A DNA stretch of 64,000 nt, taken from an uncultured Clostridia bacterium (GTDB lineage Bacteria > Bacillota > Clostridia > Christensenellales > CAG-138). This document shows positions 1-6,790 of this stretch, piece by piece (within the stretch, counting starts at the first letter, position 1; each line of letters starts with the position of its first letter). Location: the NCBI GenBank assembly GCA_944366945.1, contig CALVWJ010000010.1, positions 1 through 64,000 of the forward strand. Reading direction: 5' to 3'. Both the position numbers and the translations under genes were made by a program. The notes beneath the pieces were generated by a model that was not told the origin of the DNA, did no database searches, and worked only from the letters and a program-made list of their open reading frames with translations.

Positions 1-1
1 C

Positions 2-94
2 GCCACGCTTGCAGAGTGCGCGCAGGCATTGCGCGCGGCAGGTGCCAGCGCAGTTTATGCATGCGCTGCATGCGAAAGAGAGCGCCCGCATTAG
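2..94 (+). CDS. ComF-family phosphoribosyltransferase, C-terminal fragment (5' end outside window)
   Basis: An open frame enters from the left edge and stops at TAG 92-94. It encodes about 30 residues beginning ATLAECAQALRAAGASAVYA, which resembles the last helix and strand of ComF-type phosphoribosyltransferases, where an ATL-x-ECA motif precedes an AGA-x-x-VY strand. The usual end of that family (LTLAR-like) is replaced here by a short Cys-rich tail. ComF proteins take part in competence or DNA uptake. Only the C-terminus is visible, so the assignment rests on a short motif. Confidence 0.55.
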   Translation, partial: ATLAECAQALRAAGASAVYACAACERERPH

Positions 95-149
95 TCATGT
101 TTCGAGAAACACCTTCATAAGCTGTATAAAGCTTGTTCGGGGGTGTTTT

Positions 150-407
150 ATGTACGCTTATATTGAGGAACGCGTCCTGTCTCTTGCCGAGTATATCATA
201 GAGCATGAATCTACAGTGCGGGCTGCAGCCCGGGAATTCGGCATCAGCAAATCTACGGTACATCAAGATATGCAAATGCGGTTGCGCCAAATTGATCCCG
301 CCCTTGCAAAAGAAGTGCGCGCAATCTTAAATAAGAATAAAGAAGAACGTCATATCCGGGGCGGGATGGCAACCTACCGCAAGTACAAAGGGGACGGAAA
401 AGCTTGA
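150..407 (+). CDS. spoIIID: Sporulation transcription factor SpoIIID
   Basis: An 85-residue DNA-binding protein of the mother cell that activates and represses sigma-E genes and helps switch to sigma-K. A helix-turn-helix spans residues 23-42 (STVRAAAREFGISKSTVHQD), followed by the conserved basic C-terminus RHIRGGMATYRKYK at 67-80. The length matches the family (about 80-93 aa). The open frame continues upstream to position 9, but homology begins at ATG 150, with a G-rich stretch (GGGGGTG) just upstream as a weak ribosome binding site. It is followed by a strong terminator, so it is probably a single-gene unit. Confidence 0.95.
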   Translation: MYAYIEERVLSLAEYIIEHESTVRAAAREFGISKSTVHQDMQMRLRQIDPALAKEVRAILNKNKEERHIRGGMATYRKYKGDGKA

Positions 408-421
408 GCTTGGTTAAAGGA

Positions 422-462
422 AAATGCCGCAAACGGAAATCCGTTTGCGGCATTTCTTGTTT
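422..462 (+). terminator. Intrinsic terminator after spoIIID
   Basis: The perfect 13-bp stem ATGCCGCAAACGG (424-436) pairs with CCGTTTGCGGCAT (441-453) across an AAAT loop. Flanking AA/TT extends it by two pairs, and the T-rich tail TTCTTGTTT follows. It lies 15 bases after the spoIIID stop codon. Confidence 0.9.
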
Positions 463-828
463 GCGGACGACAAACCCGCGAGAAGCCGAAAGAGAATAAA
501 AAGCTTCGGCCATCGCATGGAGCAAGAAACAGATAACAATCCAGCCGCAACAGAAAACCTGCCTTTATGTTTAGAATACCCATGTATTTACTGCGTTAGG
601 CAAGCGCTAGAAACAGCATGGTTTTTAGCATTTTTAGGAGGATTGTCGGCACGTTATGCCATTTAGGCGTTTTAAGCCTTGCTAAGATTGCAGCTCTCCC
701 AAAACTCGGTTAAAAGAGTGCAAGGACTCCATGGGATTTCGCCGCACAGAATGGACCTATAAAAGCTTTTTAGCGGATAAACGCTGCTTTCACGCTGAAC
801 TAGACGTGCGGCGAAGGGCGATCTACTT
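463..828. other. Gene-free spacer with a 10-bp inverted repeat
   Basis: No convincing gene was found between the spoIIID terminator and the end of the minus-strand permease gene. A perfect 10-bp inverted repeat, TTCGCCGCAC (738-747) with GTGCGGCGAA (806-815), encloses 58 nt that contain the small hairpin AGCG-gataaa-CGCT (772-785) and the palindrome AAAAGCTTTT. It could be a structured RNA or the 3' untranslated region of the permease gene. It matches no RNA family I can name. Confidence 0.4.
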
Positions 829-1746
829 TTAAGTAAACAGCAGGCTCATAAGCGGGATCGTAACGATGGAGCTGAGCGTGGAAACAAACGTAAGCTGAGC
901 GGCATATTGCGCATCCCCATCGTATTTTTCAGCAAGAATTGAGGTGGAGGCGCCCGCCGGCATGGCACTCATGATGACCGCAATGTTGATGAGCAGCGGA
1001 TCGGCTGAAAACAGCTTTAAAACCACATATACAAGCAGCGGGAAAGCGATAAGGCGCAGAAACGTAAAATAGAGGATTGACTTTGCAGTTAAGGTTTTCC
1101 TGTCAGCATCGGCCATGATGGAACCGACCACGATCATGGAGATCGGCACCGTCGTCCTGCTGATGCTGTAGATTGTATCATCGAGAAACTGTGGCAGCTG
1201 AATGCGGGTGAGCATTAAAAAAATACCGATGAAAATGGACACAATGCAGGGGTGGACTGCCAGTTTTTTAAAGGCATCCTTTCGATCGACCTGCGTAAAA
1301 AGCGCCAGGCCGGATGTCCACATCGTAAAGCGGATGGGAATCTGAAACAGGGAAGTATAAAGCACGCCCAGGCTGCCATACAGGGTTTCCGCGATCGGCA
1401 TGCCGACAAAGCTTGAATTCGAACAGATGATGCCATAGCGCAGCACTGCCTGCTTTTCCATGGGATAGGCACGAAAAAGCACTTTCCCGATGAAAACGGA
1501 GAAAGCCTGGATGCAGCTTGCGATCACGATTGCAAGAATGCAGCTTTGAAAGAATTCCCGGGAGATTGCGATTTCCCCTAAAAAGGAATAGATTATGTTG
1601 CAGGGCAGGAGCACATTTACGAGCAGGCTTGAAACCGCTTTTTCCGATTCGCGGTTTAAAATACGGCATTTTTTTACGATGATCCCAACAAGTACAAGCA
1701 AGAGCAGCACAAGCTGCTGGTTGAGCACTTTCCCGAAGAAAACCAT
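829..1746 (-). CDS. AEC-family (auxin efflux carrier-like) membrane transporter
   Basis: A 305-residue polytopic inner-membrane protein. The N-terminus (FFGKVLNQQLVLLLLVLVGI) and the pattern of about ten hydrophobic segments fit the AEC / PIN-like permeases, which move carboxylates or amino-acid-related anions. The C-terminal part has the typical run IAVIMSAMPAGASTSILAEKY. The frame is open up to 1917, but a good minus-strand promoter at 1792-1820 lies inside that extension, so the start is at 1746 or perhaps the in-frame ATG at 1770. It is divergent from the methionine importer. The substrate is unknown. Confidence 0.8.
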   Translation of the reverse strand: MVFFGKVLNQQLVLLLLVLVGIIVKKCRILNRESEKAVSSLLVNVLLPCNIIYSFLGEIAISREFFQSCILAIVIASCIQAFSVFIGKVLFRAYPMEKQAVLRYGIICSNSSFVGMPIAETLYGSLGVLYTSLFQIPIRFTMWTSGLALFTQVDRKDAFKKLAVHPCIVSIFIGIFLMLTRIQLPQFLDDTIYSISRTTVPISMIVVGSIMADADRKTLTAKSILYFTFLRLIAFPLLVYVVLKLFSADPLLINIAVIMSAMPAGASTSILAEKYDGDAQYAAQLTFVSTLSSIVTIPLMSLLFT

Positions 1747-1791
1747 TTTCTTTCGACCCCGTTTCTCCATATGCTTACAAAACACGGTTTC

Positions 1792-1820
1792 AGTATACGA
1801 AAAAAGAAGCATCGCCGCAA
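1792..1820 (-). promoter_or_regulatory. Sigma-A-type promoter of the AEC permease gene
   Basis: On the minus strand the -35 TTGCGG (complement of 1815-1820) is separated by 17 bp from the -10 TATACT (complement of 1792-1797). It lies about 45 nt upstream of the chosen start and shows that longer starts up to 1917 are unlikely. Confidence 0.65.
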
Positions 1821-1920
1821 GACTCAGATGATAAAATAGGCCGACATGGCAACTTATGAGAGTGAAGCTCCATAGGGTGAAACGCATGCTATGTCTCTGG
1901 ATGCTAAAGCAAAACAAGAG

Positions 1921-1950
1921 TTGACAAAAGCGTATACCATGCGCTATGAT
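1921..1950 (+). promoter_or_regulatory. Sigma-A-type promoter of the metNIQ leader and operon
   Basis: A consensus -35 TTGACA (1921-1926), an 18-bp spacer and the -10 TATGAT (1945-1950). Transcription would start near 1957, giving about 230 nt of leader RNA before metN. The -35 elements of this promoter and of the divergent permease promoter are about 100 bp apart. Confidence 0.8.
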
Positions 1951-1985
1951 ACATATGTTTCAATGCTGTAAAAAGGAGTTTCCAA

Positions 1986-2090
1986 ATGGAATCCGTATTT
2001 GCGACCATGATGATGCCCATGAGCTGCATGTCCATGATGTGCGGCTCTGTGCGCGTTGCCCGAAGCGGGCTGGTGTGGTTGCAAAGGTAA
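1986..2090 (+). CDS. Methionine-rich leader peptide of the metNIQ operon
   Basis: A 34-codon ORF with a near-ideal ribosome binding site (AAAAGGAG at 1971-1978, 7 nt before ATG 1986). Met occupies positions 1, 8, 9, 10, 12, 15, 17 and 18, and residues 8-19 read MMMPMSCMSMMC. The rest (GSVRVARSGLVWLQR) shows no special bias. It sits between a consensus promoter and an intrinsic terminator, 97 nt upstream of metN, and is best explained as a regulatory leader peptide. Ribosomes short of Met-tRNA would stall in the Met cluster. The Met codons end at 2039, only 7 nt before the proposed antiterminator strand at 2047-2062. Function is inferred from architecture; no homologue is known to me. Confidence 0.8.
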   Translation: MESVFATMMMPMSCMSMMCGSVRVARSGLVWLQR

Positions 2091-2149
2091 AAATGGATGC
2101 ACCCATTGGTTCACACGGGCGGCGGGCACAGGCTCGCCGCCCTTTTTCT
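2047..2149 (+). promoter_or_regulatory. Attenuator: mutually exclusive antiterminator and terminator
   Basis: Antiterminator: 2047-2062 (CTGTGCGCGTTGCCCG) can pair with 2116-2131 (CGGGCGGCGGGCACAG) at 15 of 16 positions, with one G-G mismatch and two G-U pairs. This consumes the 5' arm and most of the loop of the terminator (2117-2124 with 2135-2142). A competing protector hairpin, GCCCG (2058-2062) with CGGGC (2066-2070), can mask part of the antiterminator strand. A ribosome stalled in the Met cluster (2007-2039) would leave the antiterminator strand free; one that reaches the stop at 2088 would favour the protector hairpin and the terminator. Pairings were found by eye. Confidence 0.75.
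2117..2149 (+). terminator. Intrinsic terminator of the metNIQ attenuator
   Basis: The 8-bp perfect GC stem GGGCGGCG (2117-2124) / CGCCGCCC (2135-2142) has a 10-nt loop and is followed by TTTTTCT. It lies 27 nt after the leader stop codon and 39 nt before the metN start, where it would block expression of the operon unless antitermination occurs. Confidence 0.88.
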
Positions 2150-2187
2150 GCGCGATGCAGTAATTCTTGCAAAGATCCGAGGTATTT

Positions 2188-3219
2188 ATGGAAGAGAGGG
2201 AAATCATTCGCATCGAGGGCCTAACCAAGCGCTTCCCGGGGAAAGATGGGGATGTTGTAGCGCTCGAAGGCATTAACCTTTCAGTTAATGCAGGTGAGAT
2301 CTTTGGAATCATCGGGCTCTCCGGGGCAGGGAAAAGCACGCTTGTGCGCTGCATCAACCTGCTGGAGCGCCCTACCGAAGGGCGTGTCACCGTGTGCGGC
2401 CAAGAGCTTTCAATGCTCAAAGGGAAGGAATTGCGGGAGGCAAGGCGTGGAATTGGCATGATTTTCCAGCAATTCAACCTTTTAATGCAGCGCACGGCGC
2501 TTGAAAATATCTGTTTCCCGCTCCTGCTCGCGGGCGTGGGAAAACGGGCGGCAGAAGCGCGCGCCCTGGAACTGCTGGAAATCGTGGGCCTTTCCGAAAA
2601 ACGCAATGCGTATCCGGCACAGCTTTCCGGCGGGCAAAAGCAGCGCGTTGCAATCGCCCGGGCGCTTGCAAATGAGCCCAAGGTGCTCCTTTGCGATGAG
2701 GCCACAAGTGCCCTTGATCCAACTACGACGCGCTCCATCCTGGCGCTTCTTAAAGAGATCAATGCAAACCTCGGCATTACGGTGATTGTTATCACGCATG
2801 AAATGCGCGTTGTGGAGGAGATCTGCTCCCGGGTGGCGATCCTGGATGCAAGCCATATCGTTGAGATGGGCAGGGTGGAAGAGATTTTCAAAAAACCTAA
2901 AACCGCGGCAGCCCGGCGGCTGCTGTTCCCAGGCGGGGAGCAACACGCGGAAATCCCCGCGTTTGGTACCAAAAGCCAGCGTATGCTGCGCATTGTGTTT
3001 GATGGAATGACACCGTTTGAGCCCGTAATTGCCAATATGGTTCTCGCTTGCGGCGCACCGGTCAATATCCTTTTTGCGAACACGCGTGCCATCGAGGGAA
3101 AAACCGTTGGCCAGATGGTAGTGCAACTGCCCGAAGCGCAGGACGCTGTTTCCCGCATCGAGGCGTATCTCAACACGCAGAATGTGCATTATGAGGAGGT
3201 GGCGGATCATGTTTTCTGA
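2188..3219 (+). CDS. metN: Methionine ABC transporter, ATP-binding protein MetN
   Basis: A 343-residue ATPase of the MetNIQ D/L-methionine importer. Walker A GLSGAGKS is near 43-50, the signature LSGGQKQ near 146-152, and Walker B VLLCDE near 166-171. A C-terminal NIL domain (about 265-340) typically binds methionine and mediates transinhibition. ATG 2188 is preceded by GAGG (2179-2182); an upstream in-frame TTG at 2167 lacks a ribosome binding site. The gene overlaps metI by 11 nt. The leader-peptide attenuator upstream is the likely control point. Confidence 0.97.
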   Translation: MEEREIIRIEGLTKRFPGKDGDVVALEGINLSVNAGEIFGIIGLSGAGKSTLVRCINLLERPTEGRVTVCGQELSMLKGKELREARRGIGMIFQQFNLLMQRTALENICFPLLLAGVGKRAAEARALELLEIVGLSEKRNAYPAQLSGGQKQRVAIARALANEPKVLLCDEATSALDPTTTRSILALLKEINANLGITVIVITHEMRVVEEICSRVAILDASHIVEMGRVEEIFKKPKTAAARRLLFPGGEQHAEIPAFGTKSQRMLRIVFDGMTPFEPVIANMVLACGAPVNILFANTRAIEGKTVGQMVVQLPEAQDAVSRIEAYLNTQNVHYEEVADHVF

Positions 3220-3871
3220 AGAGATGCTGAACCTGTTTGGAGAAGGAACGCTTGAAACGTTCTATATGGTGCTGACCTCAACGCTGCTTGCTTATCTGAT
3301 CGGCCTTCCGCTCGGCGTGCTGCTGGTGGTGAGCGACAAGGATGGCATCCATCCGATGCCGATCATCAACCGGGTGTTGGGCGTTATCATTAACCTGCTG
3401 CGCAGCGCGCCGTTTTTGATCCTGCTTGTCGCGCTCACCCCGGTAACGCGGGCGATCGTTGGAACCACGCTCGGCTCTACCGCTACCATTGTTCCGCTTG
3501 TGATCGGCTCTGCGCCGTTCATTGCACGGATGGTGGAATCCTCTATCAAGGAAGTGGATCGCGGTGTGATTGAGGCGGCGCAATCCATGGGGGCATCTAC
3601 CATGCAGATCGTGCTGCGCGTTATGCTGCCGGAGGCAAAGCCTTCGCTGCTTGTTGGGGCCGCGATTGCCATTACAACGATTCTCGGTTATTCGGCCATG
3701 GCCGGGTTTGTCGGTGGCGGCGGGCTTGGAACCATCGCCGTGAATTATGGCGTTTACCGCTATCAAACGGATGTAATGCTCGTTACGCTTGCTATGCTCG
3801 TGATCATCGTGCAGCTATTCCAGGAGCTTGGCATGCGCATTGCAACCAGGATTGATAAGCGGAGAAAATAA
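3209..3871 (+). CDS. metI: Methionine ABC transporter, permease MetI
   Basis: A 220-residue inner-membrane permease with five or more hydrophobic segments and the EAA-type coupling loop (VIEAAQSMGAS near residues 121-131), followed by the family motif AMAGFVGGGGLGTIA. It forms the channel of MetNIQ. ATG 3209 is preceded by GAGGAGGTG (3193-3201) and lies inside the end of metN, indicating translational coupling. Confidence 0.97.
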   Translation: MFSEEMLNLFGEGTLETFYMVLTSTLLAYLIGLPLGVLLVVSDKDGIHPMPIINRVLGVIINLLRSAPFLILLVALTPVTRAIVGTTLGSTATIVPLVIGSAPFIARMVESSIKEVDRGVIEAAQSMGASTMQIVLRVMLPEAKPSLLVGAAIAITTILGYSAMAGFVGGGGLGTIAVNYGVYRYQTDVMLVTLAMLVIIVQLFQELGMRIATRIDKRRK

Positions 3872-3914
3872 AGTCAAATTCTATTTTTCAATCATGAGGA
3901 GGAAAAACAAAAAC

Positions 3915-4727
3915 ATGAAAAAGGCACTTGCATTTGCGTTGGTGGCGCTGCTTGCACTCGCGCTCTTCGCAGGCTGCACCCAATCCAAGACCGATCCTGG
4001 CACGATCGTGGTGGGCGCATCTGTCACACCTCATGCGGAGATTCTGGAGCAGGTACGCGATTTGCTCAAGGGAAAGGGCTTTGAACTGGAAATCGTCGAG
4101 TTTACGGATTATATAATGCCGAATACTACCTTGGAAGATGGCGACCTGGATGCCAACTTCTTTCAACATAAGCCGTATATGGATGATTTTAACGCGAACA
4201 ATGGAACGCATCTAGTTGCCGTTGCTGCAATTCACTATGAACCATTTGGCATTTACCCGGGTAAAACCGCTTCGATCGAAGCTCTTGCAGACGGGGCTAC
4301 GATCGCCATCCCCAATGATGGTACAAATGAGGCGCGCGCGCTCCTTCTTCTGGAAGCGCAGGGGCTCATCAAGCTCAAGGAAGACGCTGGCATGACGGCA
4401 ACGAAGATCGACATCGAAGAGAACCCGAAAAATCTTGAAATCATGGAGATTGAGGCCGCGCAGCTTACGCGCTCCCTTGCGGATGTGGACCTTGCGGTCA
4501 TCAATGGAAATTATGCAATCCAGGGCGGGCTTTCCGTTGGAAAGGACGCCATCGCCGCAGAAGATAAGGACTCCCTTGCCGCTGAGACCTATGCGAACAT
4601 CGTCGCGGTAAAGGAAGGAAATGAGGATACGGAAAAAACGAAAGCCCTCATTGAAGCGCTCCAGAGCGATGTTGTGCGCGATTATATTGAAGCTACCTAC
4701 GACGGCGCGGTGATTCCGAAATTCTAA
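3915..4727 (+). CDS. metQ: Methionine-binding lipoprotein MetQ
   Basis: A 270-residue substrate-binding lipoprotein of the NlpA/MetQ family. The signal peptide ends in the lipobox FAGC with acylated Cys21. The mature part carries family signatures such as VGASVTPHAEIL, DGDLDANFFQHKPYM and IAIPNDGTNEARALLLLE, which line the methionine pocket. The start at 3915 is 12 nt after GAGGAGG (3896-3902); an in-frame ATG at 3894 would give a less typical signal peptide. It is the last gene of the operon and is followed by a terminator. Confidence 0.96.
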   Translation: MKKALAFALVALLALALFAGCTQSKTDPGTIVVGASVTPHAEILEQVRDLLKGKGFELEIVEFTDYIMPNTTLEDGDLDANFFQHKPYMDDFNANNGTHLVAVAAIHYEPFGIYPGKTASIEALADGATIAIPNDGTNEARALLLLEAQGLIKLKEDAGMTATKIDIEENPKNLEIMEIEAAQLTRSLADVDLAVINGNYAIQGGLSVGKDAIAAEDKDSLAAETYANIVAVKEGNEDTEKTKALIEALQSDVVRDYIEATYDGAVIPKF

Positions 4728-4740
4728 ACAAAAAAGCAGC

Positions 4741-4773
4741 AGGCCGCCTTGCGCGATGCAGGGCGGCCTTTTA
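4741..4773 (+). terminator. Intrinsic terminator after metQ
   Basis: AGGCCGCC (4741-4748) pairs with GGCGGCCT (4762-4769) around a 13-nt loop, followed by TTTTA. Confidence 0.88.
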
Positions 4774-4808
4774 TAATGGAACGAGGACGTAATTCAAGGG
4801 GGCGCATT

Positions 4809-5528
4809 ATGGGAAAAGAGGAATTTGAGCGGACGGAGCTTCTGCTGGGCGAAGCGGCAGTTGCGCGCTTGAATCGCGCATCCGTTGCTGTGTTCGGCAT
4901 TGGCGGGGTGGGCTCTTATGCGTCTGAAGCCCTTGCACGCGCAGGGATAGGGCGGCTGCTCCTTGTGGATCCCGATTGCGTTGCGCGGAGCAACATCAAC
5001 CGGCAGTTGATTGCACTCCATTCCACGATAGGAAGAAATAAAGCCGAAGTCATGCGTGAGCGGATTCTGGATATCAATCCAGAAGCTGATGTTTTGGCCA
5101 TGCCGGTTTTTTATGATGCACAAAGCGCAGATCAATTTCCGCTTGCAGAATGCGATTATATTGTCGATGCAATCGACACCGTTTCCTCAAAGCTGCTTTT
5201 GATCGAGCGGGCGGCTGCGCTGTCTATCCCCATCGTGAGCAGTATGGGTGCGGGAAATCGGCTTGACCCAACTGCATTTGAAGTGGCGGATATTTTTCAA
5301 ACTTCGGTCTGCCCGCTTGCACGCATTATGCGGCGGGAACTGAAAAAACGGGGGATCCGTGCGCTCCGGGTCGTGTTTTCCCGCGAGGAAAGCAAAACGC
5401 CGGTTGCTGCAGATTCTATGCTTAAGCAAAGCAGGCGGCTGCCAATCGGAAGTGTTTCCTTTGTGCCATCCGCCGCGGGGCTGATCCTTGCGGGGGAAGT
5501 CATTCGCGCGCTCTCGAAAAACGAATAA
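4809..5528 (+). CDS. tcdA: tRNA threonylcarbamoyladenosine dehydratase (TcdA/YgdL, ThiF/E1-like)
   Basis: A 239-residue ThiF/E1-like enzyme that uses ATP to cyclise t6A37 of tRNA to ct6A. The N-terminal FERTELLLGEAAVARLNRASVAVFGIGGVGS carries the nucleotide-binding glycine motif (GIGGVGS), followed by DPDCVARSNINRQ and DAIDTVSSKLLL, which are typical of TcdA. The start at 4809 fits homology and a G-rich site at 4798-4803. It stands alone between the metQ terminator and sigG. Confidence 0.9.
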   Translation: MGKEEFERTELLLGEAAVARLNRASVAVFGIGGVGSYASEALARAGIGRLLLVDPDCVARSNINRQLIALHSTIGRNKAEVMRERILDINPEADVLAMPVFYDAQSADQFPLAECDYIVDAIDTVSSKLLLIERAAALSIPIVSSMGAGNRLDPTAFEVADIFQTSVCPLARIMRRELKKRGIRALRVVFSREESKTPVAADSMLKQSRRLPIGSVSFVPSAAGLILAGEVIRALSKNE

Positions 5529-5597
5529 CCGGCGGGCCATTCGGCAATCCTAGGATAAAAGCGTGCGCACAGCGCGCAAGCCCTGGGAGGTACTCGA

Positions 5598-6371
5598 ATG
5601 GCGTTAAACAAAGTCGATATCTGCGGAATGGATACATCCAAGCTCCCTATGATGACGCATAAGCGCAGCAGGGAGCTTCTTGTAAGGATTAAAGAAGGCG
5701 ACAGCGGTGCGCGAGAAGAGTTTATCCAAGGGAATTTACGCCTTGTGCTCAGCGTAATCCAGCGCTTTTCCGGGCGTGGGGAACAGATGGATGATCTGTT
5801 CCAGGTCGGCTGCATCGGTTTAATCAAAGCGATTGATAATTTTAACCTGGAGCTGGACGTGCGCTTCTCCACCTATGCAGTGCCTATGATTATTGGGGAA
5901 TTAAGGCGCTACCTTAGGGACAACACTGCGATGCGCGTAAGCCGGTCCCTTCGGGATACCGCTTATAAAGCATTGCAGGTGCGCAACAAGCTCATGGAGG
6001 AAAATGCCCGCGAACCGCGTATCAGCGAGATTGCAAAAGCACTTGAGATGAAGGAAGAAGATGTGGTGTTCGCGCTTGATGCGATCCAGGATCCGGTTTC
6101 CCTGTTTGAGCCAATCTATCATGATGACGGCGATGCGATCTATGTAATGGATCAAGTCCGCGATGAGCGTAGCTCGGACGACCTCTGGCTCGACGGCATC
6201 GCCATAGAAGGCGGGCTGGATAAGCTGGCGGCAAGGGAACGGCGCATCATTGAGCTTCGCTTTTTCCAGGGCAGGACACAAATGGAAGTTGCTTCTGAAA
6301 TCGGCATCAGCCAAGCGCAAGTCTCAAGGCTCGAAAAAAGCGCGCTTCGGCATATGCGCAGGTACGTTTAA
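5598..6371 (+). CDS. sigG: RNA polymerase forespore sigma factor SigG
   Basis: A 257-residue sporulation sigma factor for late forespore genes. The N-terminus NKVDICGMDTSKLP is the hallmark of sigma-G. Region 2 contains GNLRLVLSVIQRF and DDLFQVGCIGLIKAIDNF, and region 4 ends in the helix-turn-helix GRTQMEVASEIGISQAQVSRLEKSAL. ATG 5598 follows GGGAGG (5585-5590) by 7 nt. In many Firmicutes sigG follows spoIIGA-sigE; here it follows tcdA, so sigE is elsewhere. I see no clear sigma-F promoter in the 69-bp spacer. Confidence 0.97.
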   Translation: MALNKVDICGMDTSKLPMMTHKRSRELLVRIKEGDSGAREEFIQGNLRLVLSVIQRFSGRGEQMDDLFQVGCIGLIKAIDNFNLELDVRFSTYAVPMIIGELRRYLRDNTAMRVSRSLRDTAYKALQVRNKLMEENAREPRISEIAKALEMKEEDVVFALDAIQDPVSLFEPIYHDDGDAIYVMDQVRDERSSDDLWLDGIAIEGGLDKLAARERRIIELRFFQGRTQMEVASEIGISQAQVSRLEKSALRHMRRYV

Positions 6372-6404
6372 ACACAACGCAAAACAAGCCTACTTTTTTT
6401 ATAA

Positions 6405-6442
6405 CGCCCCGCATACATATGACCGTATGGGGGCGGTTTGTT
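6405..6442 (+). terminator. Hairpin between sigG and yqfC (possible terminator)
   Basis: CGCCCC-G-CATAC (6405-6416) pairs with GTATGGGGGCG (6425-6435) with one bulged G and an 8-nt loop, followed by GTTTGTTAT. It overlaps the ribosome binding region of yqfC, so it could end sigG transcripts or limit yqfC translation. The T-tract is poor. Confidence 0.45.
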
Positions 6443-6727
6443 ATGTCCAAACAGAAACGGAAAATAAAATTGGGGCGGCGTGTTGTGGAAGCCTTGGACC
6501 TTCCACAGGAAACGGTGTCCGGCCGGCCAAAACTTACCCTGCAAGGGCGTGAGCTTATCCTTGTGGAGAACCATAAAGGAATCTTCGAATGTGGTGAGTC
6601 TGTTGTTCGGTTACATACAAGTTGCGGGATTCTGCGCGTTGCCGGTGAGGGGCTAACGTTGCTTGAACTTTCGGCCGAACGGCTGTACGTTACAGGCCTT
6701 CTGTGCAGCGTGGAGTATGAGCGGTAA
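6443..6727 (+). CDS. yqfC: Sporulation protein YqfC
   Basis: A 94-residue YabP/YqfC-family protein needed in the mother cell during sporulation. Recognisable parts are the N-terminal KLGRRVVEALDLPQETVSGRPKLTLQGR and the central NHKGIFE segment, with strands typical of the family. The chosen start at 6443 agrees with the family N-terminus; G-rich sequence at 6429-6436 serves as ribosome binding site. It is followed by yqfD after a 63-nt gap, the standard order in Firmicutes. Confidence 0.9.
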   Translation: MSKQKRKIKLGRRVVEALDLPQETVSGRPKLTLQGRELILVENHKGIFECGESVVRLHTSCGILRVAGEGLTLLELSAERLYVTGLLCSVEYER

Positions 6728-6790
6728 AACGTGAATTGAAGTTGGATAAAAATTAAGGAATAATTGTGAATTCTTTTATGGGAGCTGCCG

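Noticed and set aside
463..828. 6S RNA, tmRNA or SRP RNA in the spacer
   Set aside because: The inverted repeat is real, but no diagnostic sequence of these RNAs could be matched.
1957..2187. S-box (SAM-I) or T-box riboswitch upstream of metNIQ
   Set aside because: I looked for the conserved S-box and T-box core motifs and found none; the leader is explained by a leader ORF and a terminator.
1944..3176. 410-codon open frame on the minus strand across metN
   Set aside because: It has Ser/Arg-rich random composition and lies opposite a clear metN; a shadow produced by codon bias.
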